NCBI RefSeq assembly: GCF_013277415.1
Contig: NZ_VMMX01000010.1
Location: forward strand, 179,347-215,954
Length of the DNA stretch: 36,608 bases
Source of the DNA: Streptococcus sp. 68
GTDB lineage: Bacteria; Bacillota; Bacilli; Lactobacillales; Streptococcaceae
Direction: 5' to 3'
Under the pieces are notes generated by a model. The model was not told the origin of the DNA. It saw nothing but the letters and a program-made list of their open reading frames with translations, and searched no databases. Positions within the stretch are counted from its first letter, which is position 1. Each line of letters opens with the position of its first letter. Positions 14,602-26,734 of this stretch are shown here, one piece after another. Made by a program: the position numbers and the translations under genes.

Positions 14602-16710
14602 ATGAAAAAAATCAGTCATCTTTGTATGCTCTTGCTCTTGCTGTGTACTACGTTTTTTGTCCTGAATGTAAATGTTACACGAGAAATAGTGCGGATTCAG
14701 GAGATGGGCAAGACAACTTATTCATTTGACTTGTACTTGAAAGATGTCACTAAACCGACAGAAACGATTCTCCAGTTTTTTGAAGAGGTTGCAAGTCAAG
14801 ACAAGGTCTCTATTATCAAAGTAGATAATGGCGATGAGGCCGTCAAGGCTGGTGTTTTTAATAAGGAAACCTTCCCCTATCAGGAGTTCGGTCTGACTTC
14901 TCTTGATTTTTCAAAGAATGAGAAGGGAGTCTATAGCAACCAGGACCTTCCCAATAATCTAGGAACCATTCCCACCTTTTTAAAGGTGAAACTCATTCGA
15001 CTCCAGACCTTTCGATCCTATATTGAGGATAAATCCCATACTGTAAATGGGCGCTACATGATTACCTCCAGCAAAGAGATAGATCGTGATACCATTCTAC
15101 AAAAGTGGAGTGATTTTTTCCAGATAGATAAGACGATTTTATTAGAACCCACTTACCGAAGTCAGGTTGGAGTGCTAAATCAAGAGTTGTTACTATCTAT
15201 CATTATCTTTATCTTGGCAATCTTGCTTGTGATTTTAATGACAGTTTATCAGCCGATGATGGAGATGAAACGAGTGGGGGTTCAAAAGTTACTTGGTTTT
15301 CAAAGCAGGGCGATTTTAGCTGGTTTTGTAAAGACTAATTTTTATCTTCTCTTGGGTGGAAGTCTTGTCATTGACTTGGGACTATTTTTAGTGCTGGACT
15401 ATAGACCAAAACTTTTGTTCCCAAGTTTACTCTTATCCCAATTTCTACTTTTACAGTTGTATTTGTTCATCAGTTGGCTGACCTACCTGATGATTCAGAA
15501 AATGACAGTCAGTTCCATGTTGAAAGGTTTTTCATCTGTCAAACTTGGTCTTATCTTCAATTATGTGATGAAAATAGGGACAACTATTTTACTGACGGCC
15601 TTACTGATTGGGGTGGGCAGAAGTTTAGAACAAGAAAACAAAGAACTTGCTTATCAGCAACAGTGGGTAAGTCAAGGTAATTACCTGACCTTGGAAACCT
15701 TCAAACTCAATGATAATCTGTGGCAAGAAGAGCTAGCAGGGTCAGGGAAATCTACAGATTATTTCTATCGATTTTATCAGGATTTGGTAGAAAAAACGCA
15801 GGCGGGCTATGTGCAGAGTAGCAGTCTTCCTGTAAAAAATTTTGTCCAATCAGAACAGATTCAGCAATATCAGTTAACAGATACGGTGGATGTTTACTAT
15901 GCCAATCGCAATTTTCTAAAGAGCAAGGGATTCAAGCTACCAGATACCGGTATTAAAAAAGTTATTTTGATGCCAGCAAGTACGAAAGGTGAAGAAGATA
16001 AAAATCAGCTCTTGGGGAAGTTAATTGCCTTTCATTCGATGAAGTATGAAGAGCAGCAAAAACGAACGATAGAGGAGATGGATGTCGAGATTGCCTATTA
16101 TGAAGGAGATTGGTCATTTTTCCCATATAGTGATAAGCGAAAGGAAAATCTCTCCAATCCAATTATTAGCTTGGTCAATGATTCTGATATGATGTGGGAT
16201 GAGAAAGCCTCCCTGTCAACAACTGGCTTAAATAATCCGATTAAAATTGAAAATACGGTTCAACATCAAAAAGAGATTACAGAGTTAGTTGAGAAATTGT
16301 CAGATGGAAATTATTTAAAATTTTCATCGATTCAAGCAATTCAAGAGGGTATGGTTGATACCTATCGGGATTCTGTTCGTAATTTTAACGTTCTTTTTGC
16401 CTTATTTGCTCTTCTCAGTATGATTGTCTCCTACTTTTTACTCGTTACCACTTTCTTGTTGAAGCGCAGGGATATTATTACCAAGAAGTTTATGGGGTGG
16501 AAACTGGTCGATCGCTACCGTCCTCTCCTCGTTCTGCTCTTGCTGGGCTATAGTCTGCCTCTTCTAGTCTTGATTTTCTTTGCCCATGCGCTCTTGCCAC
16601 TCCTACTTTTTGCAGGTTTTACATGTTTGGATATACTATTTGTGCTAGGCTTGGCTTCTAGGATGGAGAAAAGAAGTCTAGTAGAGTTATTGAAAGGGGG
16701 CATCTTATGA
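14602..16710 (+). CDS. Bacteriocin-associated integral membrane protein (DUF1430, MacB/FtsX-like permease)
   Basis: 702 residues. An N-terminal membrane anchor (residues about 5-25) is followed by an external domain to about residue 195. Four helices lie between about 195 and 335, then a second external domain of about 260 residues, and three helices at the C-terminus (YFLLVTTFLLKRRDIITKKF marks one). Segments such as KRVGVQKLLGFQSRAIL and KKFMGWKLVDRYRPLLVLL resemble coupling helices of FtsX/MacB permeases. The family accompanies lactococcin-972-type export ATPases, and here the ATPase gene overlaps by 4 bases. It probably exports or gives resistance to a peptide. Confidence 0.85.
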   Translation: MKKISHLCMLLLLLCTTFFVLNVNVTREIVRIQEMGKTTYSFDLYLKDVTKPTETILQFFEEVASQDKVSIIKVDNGDEAVKAGVFNKETFPYQEFGLTSLDFSKNEKGVYSNQDLPNNLGTIPTFLKVKLIRLQTFRSYIEDKSHTVNGRYMITSSKEIDRDTILQKWSDFFQIDKTILLEPTYRSQVGVLNQELLLSIIIFILAILLVILMTVYQPMMEMKRVGVQKLLGFQSRAILAGFVKTNFYLLLGGSLVIDLGLFLVLDYRPKLLFPSLLLSQFLLLQLYLFISWLTYLMIQKMTVSSMLKGFSSVKLGLIFNYVMKIGTTILLTALLIGVGRSLEQENKELAYQQQWVSQGNYLTLETFKLNDNLWQEELAGSGKSTDYFYRFYQDLVEKTQAGYVQSSSLPVKNFVQSEQIQQYQLTDTVDVYYANRNFLKSKGFKLPDTGIKKVILMPASTKGEEDKNQLLGKLIAFHSMKYEEQQKRTIEEMDVEIAYYEGDWSFFPYSDKRKENLSNPIISLVNDSDMMWDEKASLSTTGLNNPIKIENTVQHQKEITELVEKLSDGNYLKFSSIQAIQEGMVDTYRDSVRNFNVLFALFALLSMIVSYFLLVTTFLLKRRDIITKKFMGWKLVDRYRPLLVLLLLGYSLPLLVLIFFAHALLPLLLFAGFTCLDILFVLGLASRMEKRSLVELLKGGIL

Positions 16711-17348
16711 TTGAGTTGGAAAATATTACCAAAATCATTGGGGGAAAAGTGATTTTGGATCACTTGTCTCTCAGGATTGATCAGGGGGATTTGGTAGCCA
16801 TTGTTGGCAAGAGTGGTAGTGGTAAGTCGACCTTGTTAAATTTATTAGGTTTGATAGATGGTGATTATAGCGGACGGTATGAGATTTTTGGTCAGACAAA
16901 TCTAGCGGTCAATTCTGCTAAATCACAAACAATAATCCGTGAACATATCTCTTATCTGTTTCAAAATTTTGCCCTGATTGATGATGAAACGGTCGAGTAC
17001 AATCTTATGCTGGCGCTGAAATATGTGAAATTGTCCAAGAAAGACAAGCTCAAAAAGGTGGAAGAGATTTTAGAGAGAGTAGGTTTGTCAGCTACTTTGC
17101 ATCAAAAGGTCTCCGAGTTGTCTGGTGGCGAACAACAACGAATTGCAGTTGCTAGAGCCATCTTAAAACCCAGCCAGCTGATTTTAGCCGATGAACCTAC
17201 AGGTTCGCTGGACCCTGAAAATAGAGATTTGGTCTTGAAGTTTCTCTTAGAGATGAATCGAGAAGGGAAAACAGTTATTATTGTGACCCACGATGCTTAT
17301 GTAGCCCAACAATGTCATCGGATCATTGAATTGGGCGAGGGGAAATGA
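16707..17348 (+). CDS. Bacteriocin-export ABC transporter ATPase (lactococcin 972 group, LolD/MacB-like)
   Basis: 213 residues. Walker A VGKSGSGKSTLLN, Q-loop YLFQNFALIDD, signature LSGGEQQRIAVARA, Walker B LILADEPTGSLD and H-loop IIVTHDA are all intact. Short single-domain ATPases of this type power MacB/FtsX-like permeases. The start codon overlaps the stop of the DUF1430 gene (ATGA), so the two are coupled. A strong terminator follows. Confidence 0.9.
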   Translation: MIELENITKIIGGKVILDHLSLRIDQGDLVAIVGKSGSGKSTLLNLLGLIDGDYSGRYEIFGQTNLAVNSAKSQTIIREHISYLFQNFALIDDETVEYNLMLALKYVKLSKKDKLKKVEEILERVGLSATLHQKVSELSGGEQQRIAVARAILKPSQLILADEPTGSLDPENRDLVLKFLLEMNREGKTVIIVTHDAYVAQQCHRIIELGEGK

Positions 17349-17413
17349 GTTCGTTCAGCTCCTTTTGACTGACTGAATACTCATGTTTTCCAGAGAGAAA
17401 TAGCATAAATACG

Positions 17414-17454
17414 CCTAGAAATGACATTTTTATGTAGTATTTCTAGGTTTTTTT
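17414..17454 (+). terminator. Terminator of the bacteriocin-export operon
   Basis: A 9-bp perfect stem CCTAGAAAT / ATTTCTAGG around a 16-base loop, followed by seven T residues. Confidence 0.85.
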
Positions 17455-17485
17455 GTTTTAAACTGAAAAAATTTTCAATTTAGGC

Positions 17486-17520
17486 TTGACAAACGATGAG
17501 GATAGTAGTATTATTTATAC
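17486..17520 (+). promoter_or_regulatory. Promoter of the binding protein-argGH unit with candidate ArgR half-sites
   Basis: TTGACA (17486-17491), 17-bp spacer, TATTAT (17509-17514). The -10 is inside a palindrome GTAT-N5-ATAC (17508-17520), which resembles the AT-rich core of ARG boxes. Arginine repression of an argGH unit would be expected, but the motif is short and the assignment is tentative. Confidence 0.6.
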
Positions 17521-17554
17521 AACTAAAAAGAATAAACATAAAGGAGGCTTTGTT

Positions 17555-18361
17555 ATGAATAAGATGAAGAAGGTGTTGATGACGATGTTTGGTTTAGTGA
17601 TGCTCCCCCTACTATTTGCTTGTAGTAACAATCAATCGGCTGGAATTGAAGCTATCAAGTCCAAAGGAAAATTGGTTGTAGCCCTCAATCCAGATTTTGC
17701 TCCATTTGAATACCAAAAAGTGGTTGATGGGAAAAATCAGATTGTGGGTTCAGATATCGAATTAGCCAAGGCTATCGCAACAGAACTAGGTGTCGAATTG
17801 GAACTATCTCCCATGAGTTTTGACAATGTACTGGCTAGTGTTCAATCAGGAAAAGCCGATCTTGCCATATCTGGTGTTTCTAAGACAGATGAACGGAGCA
17901 AGGTGTTCGATTTTTCAATTCCCTACTATACTTCAAAAAATAAACTCATTGTCAAAAAATCTGACTTGGCCACTTATCAGTCTGTAAACGACTTGGCGCA
18001 GAAAAAGGTTGGAGCGCAGAAAGGTTCGATTCAAGAGACGATGGCGAAAGATTTGCTACAAAATTCTTCCCTCGTATCTCTGCCTAAAAATGGGAATTTA
18101 ATCACAGATTTAAAATCAGGACAAGTGGATGCCGTTATCTTTGAAGAACCAGTTGCCAAGGGATTTGTGGAAAATAATCCTGATTTAGCAATCGCAGACC
18201 TCAATTTTGAAAAAGAGCAAGATGATTCCTACGCGGTCGCCATGAAAAAAGATAGCAAGGAATTGAAAGAGGCAGTCGATAAAACCATTCAAAAGTTGAA
18301 GGAGTCTGGAGAATTAGACAAACTCATTGAGGATGCCTTTAAAGCATCCATTGAAAAATAG
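17555..18361 (+). CDS. Amino-acid ABC transporter substrate-binding lipoprotein
   Basis: 268 residues from the ATG at 17555 with AAGGAGG upstream. A lipoprotein signal peptide ends at the lipobox LFAC (Cys about 24). The rest is the polar-amino-acid periplasmic-binding fold (SBP_bac_3): [67 protein letters not shown]. No permease or ATPase is adjacent, so it must use one encoded elsewhere. Located 16 bases before argG, it probably binds arginine, citrulline or a related precursor. Confidence 0.88.
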   Translation: MNKMKKVLMTMFGLVMLPLLFACSNNQSAGIEAIKSKGKLVVALNPDFAPFEYQKVVDGKNQIVGSDIELAKAIATELGVELELSPMSFDNVLASVQSGKADLAISGVSKTDERSKVFDFSIPYYTSKNKLIVKKSDLATYQSVNDLAQKKVGAQKGSIQETMAKDLLQNSSLVSLPKNGNLITDLKSGQVDAVIFEEPVAKGFVENNPDLAIADLNFEKEQDDSYAVAMKKDSKELKEAVDKTIQKLKESGELDKLIEDAFKASIEK

Positions 18362-18377
18362 AAAGAAGGAAAAGAAC

Positions 18378-19574
18378 ATGAGTAAAGAAAAAGTAATTTT
18401 GGCCTATTCTGGCGGTTTAGACACATCAGTTGCTATTATCTGGCTAAAGAAAGACTATGATGTTGTTGCAGTTTGTATGGATGTGGGTGAAGGGAAAGAC
18501 TTGGATTTCATCCATGATAAGGCTCTCCAGGTTGGAGCAGTCGAATCTCATGTCATTGATGTTAAGGACGAATTTGCTACAGATTATGTGCTAGTGGCTC
18601 TTCAGTCACATGCCTATTATGAACAAAAGTATCCCTTGGTATCTGCCTTGAGCCGCCCTCTTATTTCTAAAAAATTGGTTGAAATAGCGCATCAGACAGG
18701 AGCGACTACAATTGCTCATGGTTGTACAGGTAAGGGGAATGACCAAGTACGTTTTGAAGTATCGATTGCAGCCTTGGATCCCAATTTAAAAGTGATTGCT
18801 CCAGTTCGTGAATGGAAATGGTCTCGGGAGGAAGAAATACATTATGCCAAGGAAAATGGGGTGCCTGTTCCTGCTGACCTTGACAATCCCTACTCTGTCG
18901 ACCAAAATCTTTGGGGACGTGCCAATGAGTGTGGTATTTTGGAAAATCCGTGGAATCAGGCTCCAGAAGAAGCCTTTGGCATCACAACTTCTCCAGAGCA
19001 AGCTCCAGATATGCCAGAATACATTGAGATTGAGTTTAGTGAAGGTGTTCCAGTTTCCCTCAATGGAGAAGGGTTAAAATTGGCAGATTTGATTCAAAAA
19101 CTCAATGAAATATCTGGGAAACATGGGGTCGGACGGATTGACCACGTGGAAAATCGCTTGGTTGGGATTAAATCAAGAGAAATCTATGAGTGCCCAGGGG
19201 CAGTGACTCTGCTGACAGCTCATAAGGAAATTGAGGATTTGACGCTTGTGAGAGAAGTGGCTCATTTTAAACCAATCATAGAAAATGAATTATCAAATCT
19301 CATTTATAATGCTTTGTGGTTTAGTCCGGCTACACAAGCCTTGATTGCTTATATTAAAGAGACTCAAAAAGTTGTCAATGGGACTGCAAAAGTCAAACTG
19401 TATAAGGGAAGCGCTCAGGTCGTGGCTCGGAAATCACCAAATTCTCTTTACGATGAAAATTTGGCGACGTATACTAGTGCAGATACCTTTGACCAAGATG
19501 CGGCTGTTGGCTTTATTAAGTTGTGGGGACTTCCAACCAAGGTTCATTCTGAGGTTCAAAAAAGTGCCAAATAG
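18378..19574 (+). CDS. argG: Argininosuccinate synthase
   Basis: 398 residues, standard length. The PP-loop ATP motif is at the N-terminus ([14 protein letters not shown]). Other conserved parts include [16 protein letters not shown] and [14 protein letters not shown]. It joins citrulline and aspartate with ATP to give argininosuccinate. The ATG at 18378 follows AGAAGGA; an upstream in-frame start at 18327 falls inside the preceding gene. argH follows after 28 bases. The other arginine biosynthesis genes are not here, so citrulline must be supplied from uptake or other pathways. Confidence 0.97.
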   Translation: MSKEKVILAYSGGLDTSVAIIWLKKDYDVVAVCMDVGEGKDLDFIHDKALQVGAVESHVIDVKDEFATDYVLVALQSHAYYEQKYPLVSALSRPLISKKLVEIAHQTGATTIAHGCTGKGNDQVRFEVSIAALDPNLKVIAPVREWKWSREEEIHYAKENGVPVPADLDNPYSVDQNLWGRANECGILENPWNQAPEEAFGITTSPEQAPDMPEYIEIEFSEGVPVSLNGEGLKLADLIQKLNEISGKHGVGRIDHVENRLVGIKSREIYECPGAVTLLTAHKEIEDLTLVREVAHFKPIIENELSNLIYNALWFSPATQALIAYIKETQKVVNGTAKVKLYKGSAQVVARKSPNSLYDENLATYTSADTFDQDAAVGFIKLWGLPTKVHSEVQKSAK

Positions 19575-19602
19575 GGCGATTGGATAGAGAGGTGGATGTG
19601 AT

Positions 19603-20994
19603 ATGGCTAAGAATACAAAATTATGGGGTGGTCGATTTGAAGGTACTGTCGAAGACTGGGTAGAGCGCTTTGGTGCGAGTATATCTTTTGACCAGAAATT
19701 AGCTAAATTTGACGTGATTGGTTCTTTAGCCCACGTTCAGATGTTGGGTCAGACGGGCATTTTGAGTTTGAATGAGTCAGAAAAGATTCAAGCAGGCTTG
19801 AAAGAGCTTTTAGAAGAGCTAGAGGCAGGCCAACTTGACTTTGATATTGCAAACGAAGATATTCATATGAATATGGAAGTGTTGCTGACAGAAAAAATCG
19901 GTCCCCTTGCAGGGAAGTTACATACGGCTCGTTCTCGAAATGACCAAGTTGCGACAGATATGCACTTGTATCTCAAGGAGCAACTAGGTCATGTCCTAGA
20001 TAAGCTGACTCATCTCAAGGGTGTTTTATTAGACTTGGCGGAAAATCATGTGGAGACGATCATGCCGGGCTATACCCATCTGCAACATGCCCAGCCTATT
20101 AGTTTTGCCCACCACCTGATGGCTTACTACAATATGTTTCAAAGAGACAGTGAACGTTTTGAATTTAACCAGCAGCATACAGACCTATGCCCTCTAGGTG
20201 CGGCAGCTTTGGCAGGAACGACTTTCCCCATTGATCGCCAATTATCTAGCGATTTGCTGGAGTTTAAGCAACCTTATACAAATTCTTTGGATGCTGTTAG
20301 TGACCGCGATTTTATCTTAGAATTTCTATCCAATGCCAGCATACTCATGATGCATATGAGCCGTTTTTGCGAAGAAATGATCAATTGGTGTAGTTTTGAG
20401 TACCAATTCATTACCTTGTCAGATACGTTTACAACAGGTTCCTCTATTATGCCCCAAAAGAAAAATCCAGATATGGCTGAGTTGATTCGAGGAAAGACTG
20501 GTAGAGTCTATGGGAATCTGTTTGGACTGTTGACAGTCATGAAGTCCTTGCCTTTAGCTTATAATAAGGATTTGCAAGAGGATAAGGAAGGAATGTTTGA
20601 TACGGTCGAAACGATTTTAAATTCCCTCGATGTGTTGGCAGGTATGTTATCTAGTTTGCAGGTAAACAAGGAAAAAATGCAAGAGTCGACAGAGAAGGAC
20701 TTTTCAAATGCAACTGAGTTAGCAGATTATTTGGCAGGGAAAGGCTTGCCATTTAGAGAAGCTCATGAGGTTGTGGGAAGATTAGTGCTAGATTCTATCA
20801 AGTCTGCTAAAAATATTCAAGATTGGACTTTGGAGGAATTACAAACCTATCATTCCCTCATTGCCGAGGATATTTATGTCTACTTGCAACCTAAAACTGC
20901 TGTTCAAAGACGAAATTCCTTGGGAGGTACAGGATTTGACCAAGTGAAATACCAAATTGCAGTAGCTAAGAAAGCGAATGAAGCTAGAAAGTGA
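19603..20994 (+). CDS. argH: Argininosuccinate lyase
   Basis: 463 residues, standard length. It splits argininosuccinate into arginine and fumarate. The fumarase/ASL superfamily signature [12 protein letters not shown] is intact near residue 282, with [13 protein letters not shown] and [11 protein letters not shown] further upstream for substrate binding and catalysis. It is the last gene of the binding protein-argG-argH unit and is followed by a hairpin terminator. Confidence 0.97.
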   Translation: MAKNTKLWGGRFEGTVEDWVERFGASISFDQKLAKFDVIGSLAHVQMLGQTGILSLNESEKIQAGLKELLEELEAGQLDFDIANEDIHMNMEVLLTEKIGPLAGKLHTARSRNDQVATDMHLYLKEQLGHVLDKLTHLKGVLLDLAENHVETIMPGYTHLQHAQPISFAHHLMAYYNMFQRDSERFEFNQQHTDLCPLGAAALAGTTFPIDRQLSSDLLEFKQPYTNSLDAVSDRDFILEFLSNASILMMHMSRFCEEMINWCSFEYQFITLSDTFTTGSSIMPQKKNPDMAELIRGKTGRVYGNLFGLLTVMKSLPLAYNKDLQEDKEGMFDTVETILNSLDVLAGMLSSLQVNKEKMQESTEKDFSNATELADYLAGKGLPFREAHEVVGRLVLDSIKSAKNIQDWTLEELQTYHSLIAEDIYVYLQPKTAVQRRNSLGGTGFDQVKYQIAVAKKANEARK

Positions 20995-21014
20995 TAGATT
21001 GATAGGTTTAGAAT

Positions 21015-21045
21015 AAGAGGTTGGTCTATTGACAGCCTCTTTCTT
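21015..21045 (+). terminator. Terminator after argH
   Basis: A 9-bp stem AAGAGGTTG / CAGCCTCTT (one G-T wobble) and a 9-base loop, followed by the T-rich TTCTTGTCTT. Confidence 0.7.
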
Positions 21046-21072
21046 GTCTTCTCCAACCAAGCATGTTATAAT
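21044..21072 (+). promoter_or_regulatory. Distal mnmA promoter (extended -10)
   Basis: TTGTCT (21044-21049), 17-bp spacer, TATAAT (21067-21072) with TG one base upstream (TGTTATAAT). Transcription from here would give mnmA a leader of about 300 nt that includes the repeats and hairpins described below. Confidence 0.6.
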
Positions 21073-21086
21073 GAATACTGCTCAAG

Positions 21087-21127
21087 CGACCTTCAATCGT
21101 GAAGCACACACGACCTTCAATCGTGAA
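21087..21127 (+). repeat. Two tandem 17-bp repeats with internal hairpins
   Basis: CGACCTTCAATCGTGAA occurs at 21087-21103 and 21111-21127, giving a 24-bp period with spacer GCACACA. Each unit contains CTTCA-ATCG-TGAA(G), a small inverted repeat. Only two copies are present, so it is not a CRISPR array. Confidence 0.8.
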
Positions 21128-21128
21128 C

Positions 21129-22497
<1,369 letters not shown>

Positions 22498-22498
22498 A

Positions 22499-22526
22499 TT
22501 GACAAATTTTCTCAATTTGCTACAAT
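22499..22526 (+). promoter_or_regulatory. Promoter of the nudix-mnmG unit
   Basis: TTGACA (22499-22504) overlapping the end of mnmA's neighbourhood (two bases after its stop), 16-bp spacer, TACAAT (22521-22526). A hairpin TGCAGG / CCTGCA with a T-rich loop lies in the leader at about 22565-22586. Confidence 0.65.
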
Positions 22527-22637
22527 AATAAAAGCAATAGAAATGATGGTCAAAGCTCATGGATGTTGCAGGCTTTTTTGTCCTGCACTTCTTTGGAGTT
22601 TTGACTGTTTTTGTGTCGTTTAGAGGAAAGGATAAAA

Positions 22638-23093
22638 ATGACTCAACAAGACTTTCGGACAAAAGTAGGAAATACGGTTTTTGGTGTTCGAGCGACAGCT
22701 TTGATTGTCCAAAATCGTAAGCTTCTAGTCACCAAAGATAAGGGCAAGTATTACACAATTGGTGGTGCGATTCAAGTCAATGAAAGCACGGAAGACGCGG
22801 TAGTCCGTGAAGTGAAGGAAGAACTGGGTGTCAAAGCTCAAGCTGGGCAGCTAGCTTTTGTGGTTGAAAATCGTTTTGAACAGGACGGTGTTTCCTATCA
22901 CAATATCGAGTTTCATTATTTGGCGGACTTGCTTGAAGATGCCCCATTGACCATGCAGGAAGATGAGAAAAGGCAGCCCTGTGAATGGATTGACATAGAC
23001 AAGCTTGAGGGTATCAATCTAGTTCCAGCCTTTTTAAAAATAGCCCTGCAAGATTGGGACGGCCAACTAAGACACATCCATCTTGAGGAATAG
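22638..23093 (+). CDS. Nudix hydrolase
   Basis: 151 residues from the ATG at 22638, preceded by AGAGGAAAGG. The Nudix box is complete: G-x5-E-x7-REV-x-EELGV in GAIQVNESTEDAVVREVKEE (residues about 52-71) plus LGV. These enzymes hydrolyse nucleoside diphosphates linked to another moiety, for example oxidised nucleotides or nucleotide sugars; the substrate cannot be read. It lies nine bases before mnmG and is probably co-transcribed with it. Confidence 0.9.
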   Translation: MTQQDFRTKVGNTVFGVRATALIVQNRKLLVTKDKGKYYTIGGAIQVNESTEDAVVREVKEELGVKAQAGQLAFVVENRFEQDGVSYHNIEFHYLADLLEDAPLTMQEDEKRQPCEWIDIDKLEGINLVPAFLKIALQDWDGQLRHIHLEE

Positions 23094-23102
23094 GAGAGAA
23101 AT

Positions 23103-25016
23103 ATGACTTATCATTTTACTGAAGAATACGATATTATTGTAATTGGTGCGGGACACGCTGGGGTCGAGGCTTCCTTGGCCGCTAGCCGTATGGGCTGTAA
23201 GGTCTTGCTTGCGACCATCAACATTGAAATGCTGGCTTTCATGCCTTGTAACCCCTCTATCGGTGGTTCTGCCAAGGGGATTGTCGTGCGTGAAGTTGAT
23301 GCCCTCGGTGGTGAAATGGCCAAAACCATTGACAAGACTTACATCCAGATGAAGATGCTCAACACAGGGAAGGGGCCAGCTGTCCGTGCCCTTCGTGCGC
23401 AGGCTGACAAGGAGCTTTACTCCAAGGAAATGCGCAAGACGGTTGAAAATCAAGAAAATCTGACCCTTCGTCAAACCATGATTGATGAGATTTTGGTGGA
23501 AGATGGCAAGGTTGTCGGTGTTCGTACAGCGACCCATCAAGAGTATGCTGCCAAGGCTGTTATCGTGACGACAGGGACCGCCCTCCGTGGGGAAATTATC
23601 ATTGGAGACCTTAAGTATTCATCAGGTCCTAACCACAGCTTGGCTTCTATTAATCTTGCTGACAATCTCAAGGAATTGGGCCTCGAAATCGGTCGTTTCA
23701 AGACAGGAACGCCTCCACGTGTCAAGGCTTCTTCTATCAATTATGACGTGACCGAGATTCAGCCAGGAGACGAAGCGCCTAATCATTTTTCATACACTTC
23801 ACGTGATGAGGATTATGTCAAGGACCAAGTGCCATGCTGGTTGACCTATACCAATGGTACCAGTCATGAGATTATCCAAAATAACCTCCACCGTGCGCCT
23901 ATGTTTACAGGTGTGGTCAAGGGAGTGGGACCTCGTTACTGCCCATCGATTGAGGACAAGATTGTGCGCTTTGCGGACAAGGAACGTCACCAACTCTTCC
24001 TTGAGCCAGAAGGGCGCAATACTGAGGAAGTCTATGTTCAAGGACTTTCAACCAGTCTGCCTGAGGATGTCCAGCGTGACTTGGTTCATTCCATCAAAGG
24101 TTTGGAAAATGCAGAGATGATGCGGACAGGTTATGCCATTGAGTATGATATGGTCTTGCCTCACCAGTTGCGTGCGACTTTGGAAACCAAGAAAATCTCA
24201 GGACTTTTCACTGCTGGTCAGACAAATGGAACGTCAGGTTACGAAGAGGCGGCAGGCCAAGGGATTATCGCTGGTATCAACGCGGCTCTGAAAATCCAAG
24301 GCAAGCCTGAGTTGATTTTGAAGCGCAGTGACGGTTATATCGGAGTGATGATTGATGACTTGGTGACCAAGGGAACCATTGAACCCTACCGTCTCTTGAC
24401 CAGTCGAGCTGAATACCGCCTCATCCTCCGCCATGACAATGCTGATATGCGTTTGACGGAGATGGGACGTGAGATTGGTCTTGTGGATGATGAACGCTGG
24501 GCTCGCTTTGAAATCAAGAAAAATCAATTTGAAAATGAGATGAAGCGACTAGATAGCATCAAACTTAAGCCAGTCAAAGAAACCAATGCTAAGGTTGAGG
24601 AGATGGGCTTCAAGCCGTTGACCGATGCAGTGACAGCCAAGGAATTCCTTCGCCGTCCAGAAGTTTCTTATCAAGATGTGGTGGCCTTCATCGGACCAGC
24701 TGCAGAGGACTTGGATGACAAGATTATCGAATTGATTGAAACAGAAATCAAGTATGAAGGCTATATTTCCAAAGCCATGGACCAGGTTGCTAAGATGAAA
24801 CGCATGGAAGAAAAACGCATTCCAGCCAATATCGACTGGGATGATATTGATTCTATCGCGACAGAAGCTCGCCAGAAGTTCAAACTTATCAATCCAGAAA
24901 CTATTGGTCAAGCCAGCCGTATTTCGGGAGTAAACCCAGCAGATATTTCTATTTTGATGGTGTATCTGGAAGGTAAAAATCGTAGTATTTCTAAAAATCA
25001 AGAAAAGAAAGCATAG
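23103..25016 (+). CDS. mnmG: tRNA uridine-5-carboxymethylaminomethyl modification enzyme MnmG (GidA)
   Basis: 637 residues, standard length. The FAD-binding Rossmann motif is at the N-terminus ([20 protein letters not shown]), with the family signatures [20 protein letters not shown] and [16 protein letters not shown]. With MnmE it installs the cmnm5 group on U34 of tRNAs. Only mnmG is here; mnmE is elsewhere. The C-terminal helical domain ([20 protein letters not shown]) that binds MnmE and tRNA is complete. A terminator shared with rnjA follows. Confidence 0.97.
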   Translation: MTYHFTEEYDIIVIGAGHAGVEASLAASRMGCKVLLATINIEMLAFMPCNPSIGGSAKGIVVREVDALGGEMAKTIDKTYIQMKMLNTGKGPAVRALRAQADKELYSKEMRKTVENQENLTLRQTMIDEILVEDGKVVGVRTATHQEYAAKAVIVTTGTALRGEIIIGDLKYSSGPNHSLASINLADNLKELGLEIGRFKTGTPPRVKASSINYDVTEIQPGDEAPNHFSYTSRDEDYVKDQVPCWLTYTNGTSHEIIQNNLHRAPMFTGVVKGVGPRYCPSIEDKIVRFADKERHQLFLEPEGRNTEEVYVQGLSTSLPEDVQRDLVHSIKGLENAEMMRTGYAIEYDMVLPHQLRATLETKKISGLFTAGQTNGTSGYEEAAGQGIIAGINAALKIQGKPELILKRSDGYIGVMIDDLVTKGTIEPYRLLTSRAEYRLILRHDNADMRLTEMGREIGLVDDERWARFEIKKNQFENEMKRLDSIKLKPVKETNAKVEEMGFKPLTDAVTAKEFLRRPEVSYQDVVAFIGPAAEDLDDKIIELIETEIKYEGYISKAMDQVAKMKRMEEKRIPANIDWDDIDSIATEARQKFKLINPETIGQASRISGVNPADISILMVYLEGKNRSISKNQEKKA

Positions 25017-25020
25017 AGAA

Positions 25021-25048
25021 AAACAGCTCCGAAAATCGGGGCTGTTTT
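25021..25048. terminator. Bidirectional terminator between mnmG and rnjA
   Basis: Hairpin AACAGCTCCGA / TCGGGGCTGTT (one wobble), with A residues before and T residues after, so it works on both strands. It lies in the 37-bp gap between the two convergent stop codons. Confidence 0.85.
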
Positions 25049-25053
25049 ATGAT

Positions 25054-26733
25054 TTATTCTTCATCTGGTGTGAGGATCATAGGGATGATGATCGGTTCAC
25101 GTTCTGTATTTTCATAGAGGAAGGGGCGAATAGCGTTGACAATGGCACCATTGACAGATTGAACGCTAGCGTCCTTGTTTTTCAGTGCGATACGAATGGC
25201 ATTGAAGAGGATTCGCTGGCTTTGGCGAATCAAGTCGCCAGATTCTCTCATGTAGACAAAGCCTCGGCTGAGGATGTCTGGACCAGATAGAATCATCTGT
25301 GATTTGAAGTCAACAGTTGCGACTGCCAGAACGACACCGTCTTCAGATAGATCACGACGATCTTTGAGGACAGCAGCACCGATTTCACCGATACGATTTC
25401 CATCGACATAGATATCTTGGGCGTTGAAATGACCTGCAATACGAGCTGAGTCAGCAGTAAGGGCAAGCACATCACCATTGCTCATGATAAAGATATTGTC
25501 CTTCTCAACACCAGTATCTACCGCTAGTCCAGCGTGGACTTTTTGCATGCGGTATTCACCGTGGACAGGCATGAAGTATTTTGGCTTAATCAAGCGGAGC
25601 ATGAGTTTTTGCTCTTGCTGACCACCGTGTCCAGATGTATGGATATTATTCACTTTACCGTGGATAACTTCGACACCAGCTTCAGAAATGATGTTGATCA
25701 GCTTGTTGACGCTAGTCGTATTTCCAGGGATTGGACTTGAAGAGAAGATAACTGTATCACCTGGTTGGAGTTGTACCTGACGGTGGGTTCCGTTGGCGAT
25801 ACGAGAGAGGGCTGCCATCGGCTCACCCTGGCTACCTGTACAGAGGATCAGAATTTCTCCTGCAGGGTAGTCTTTGATTTCATTTGGCTCGATAAAGGTT
25901 CCCTTAGGAGCTTTGATGTAGCCAAGATCGATTCCGTTGACAATGGCCTTTTCCATAGAACGACCAAAGACAGCGATCTTGCGCCCAGTCTTAACAGCAG
26001 CTTCTGTTGCTTGCTGGAGACGGAAGATATTTGAGGCAAAGGATGCAAAGATGATACGTCCCTCTATGCCTTGGATAATCTTCATGATGGACTGGCCAAC
26101 GACTTTTTCAGAGTTGGTAAAGGTTGGAATTTCTGCATTTGTCGAGTCAGACAGGAGACAGAGTACACCGTCTTCACCAAGAGCTGCCATACGGTGCAAA
26201 TCTGCTGGTTCACCAACTGGTGTTAAGTCAAACTTGAAGTCACCCGTACAGACAATTTTCCCTTGAGGAGTATGAATGACAATCCCCAAAGGTTCTGGAA
26301 TAGAGTGAGTCGTTCTAAAGAAAGTTGCCTTGAGATTTTTAAAGGTCAACTCAGTGTTGTGGTTGATTTCGTAAAGTTTGGCGTTGCGCAAGAGGCCGTG
26401 TTCTTCGAGTTTCCCACGGATCAAAGCCAAGGCAAGCGGTCCAGCATAGATAGGGACATTTGCTTGCTTGAGCAGGAATGGAATCCCACCGATGTGGTCC
26501 TCGTGTCCGTGTGTGATTAAGACAGCCTTGACGCGGTCGATGTTGTCTACGATGTAAGAGTAATCAGGAATAACGTAGTCGATACCCAGCAAGTCATCTT
26601 CTGGGAATTTAATCCCAGCATCGACGATGATAATCTCATCTTGGTATTCAATCCCGTAAGTGTTTTTCCCGATTTCTCCCAGACCACCGATGGCAAAAAC
26701 GCCGACTTCTTCAGGTTTAAGAGTGTAGGCCAT
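25054..26733 (-). CDS. rnjA: Ribonuclease J1
   Basis: 559 residues, standard length. The metallo-beta-lactamase core has the zinc motif [11 protein letters not shown] near residue 76, then [11 protein letters not shown] and the beta-CASP region with [14 protein letters not shown] and [16 protein letters not shown]. The His of [14 protein letters not shown] and MPVHGEYRM complete the active site. It is a 5' exo- and endoribonuclease central to RNA decay in Firmicutes. It is one base downstream of rpoY and co-transcribed with it. Confidence 0.95.
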   Translation of the reverse strand: MAYTLKPEEVGVFAIGGLGEIGKNTYGIEYQDEIIIVDAGIKFPEDDLLGIDYVIPDYSYIVDNIDRVKAVLITHGHEDHIGGIPFLLKQANVPIYAGPLALALIRGKLEEHGLLRNAKLYEINHNTELTFKNLKATFFRTTHSIPEPLGIVIHTPQGKIVCTGDFKFDLTPVGEPADLHRMAALGEDGVLCLLSDSTNAEIPTFTNSEKVVGQSIMKIIQGIEGRIIFASFASNIFRLQQATEAAVKTGRKIAVFGRSMEKAIVNGIDLGYIKAPKGTFIEPNEIKDYPAGEILILCTGSQGEPMAALSRIANGTHRQVQLQPGDTVIFSSSPIPGNTTSVNKLINIISEAGVEVIHGKVNNIHTSGHGGQQEQKLMLRLIKPKYFMPVHGEYRMQKVHAGLAVDTGVEKDNIFIMSNGDVLALTADSARIAGHFNAQDIYVDGNRIGEIGAAVLKDRRDLSEDGVVLAVATVDFKSQMILSGPDILSRGFVYMRESGDLIRQSQRILFNAIRIALKNKDASVQSVNGAIVNAIRPFLYENTEREPIIIPMILTPDEE

Positions 26734-26734
26734 A

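Noticed and set aside
21087..21127. Possible CRISPR repeat pair
   Set aside because: Only two 17-bp units with a 7-bp gap; no spacer-sized intervals and no cas genes.
23111..24527. Many antisense open frames across mnmG, rnjA, tsaD and sdaAA
   Set aside because: They mirror the codon structure of strong sense genes, lack ribosome sites and show no family features.
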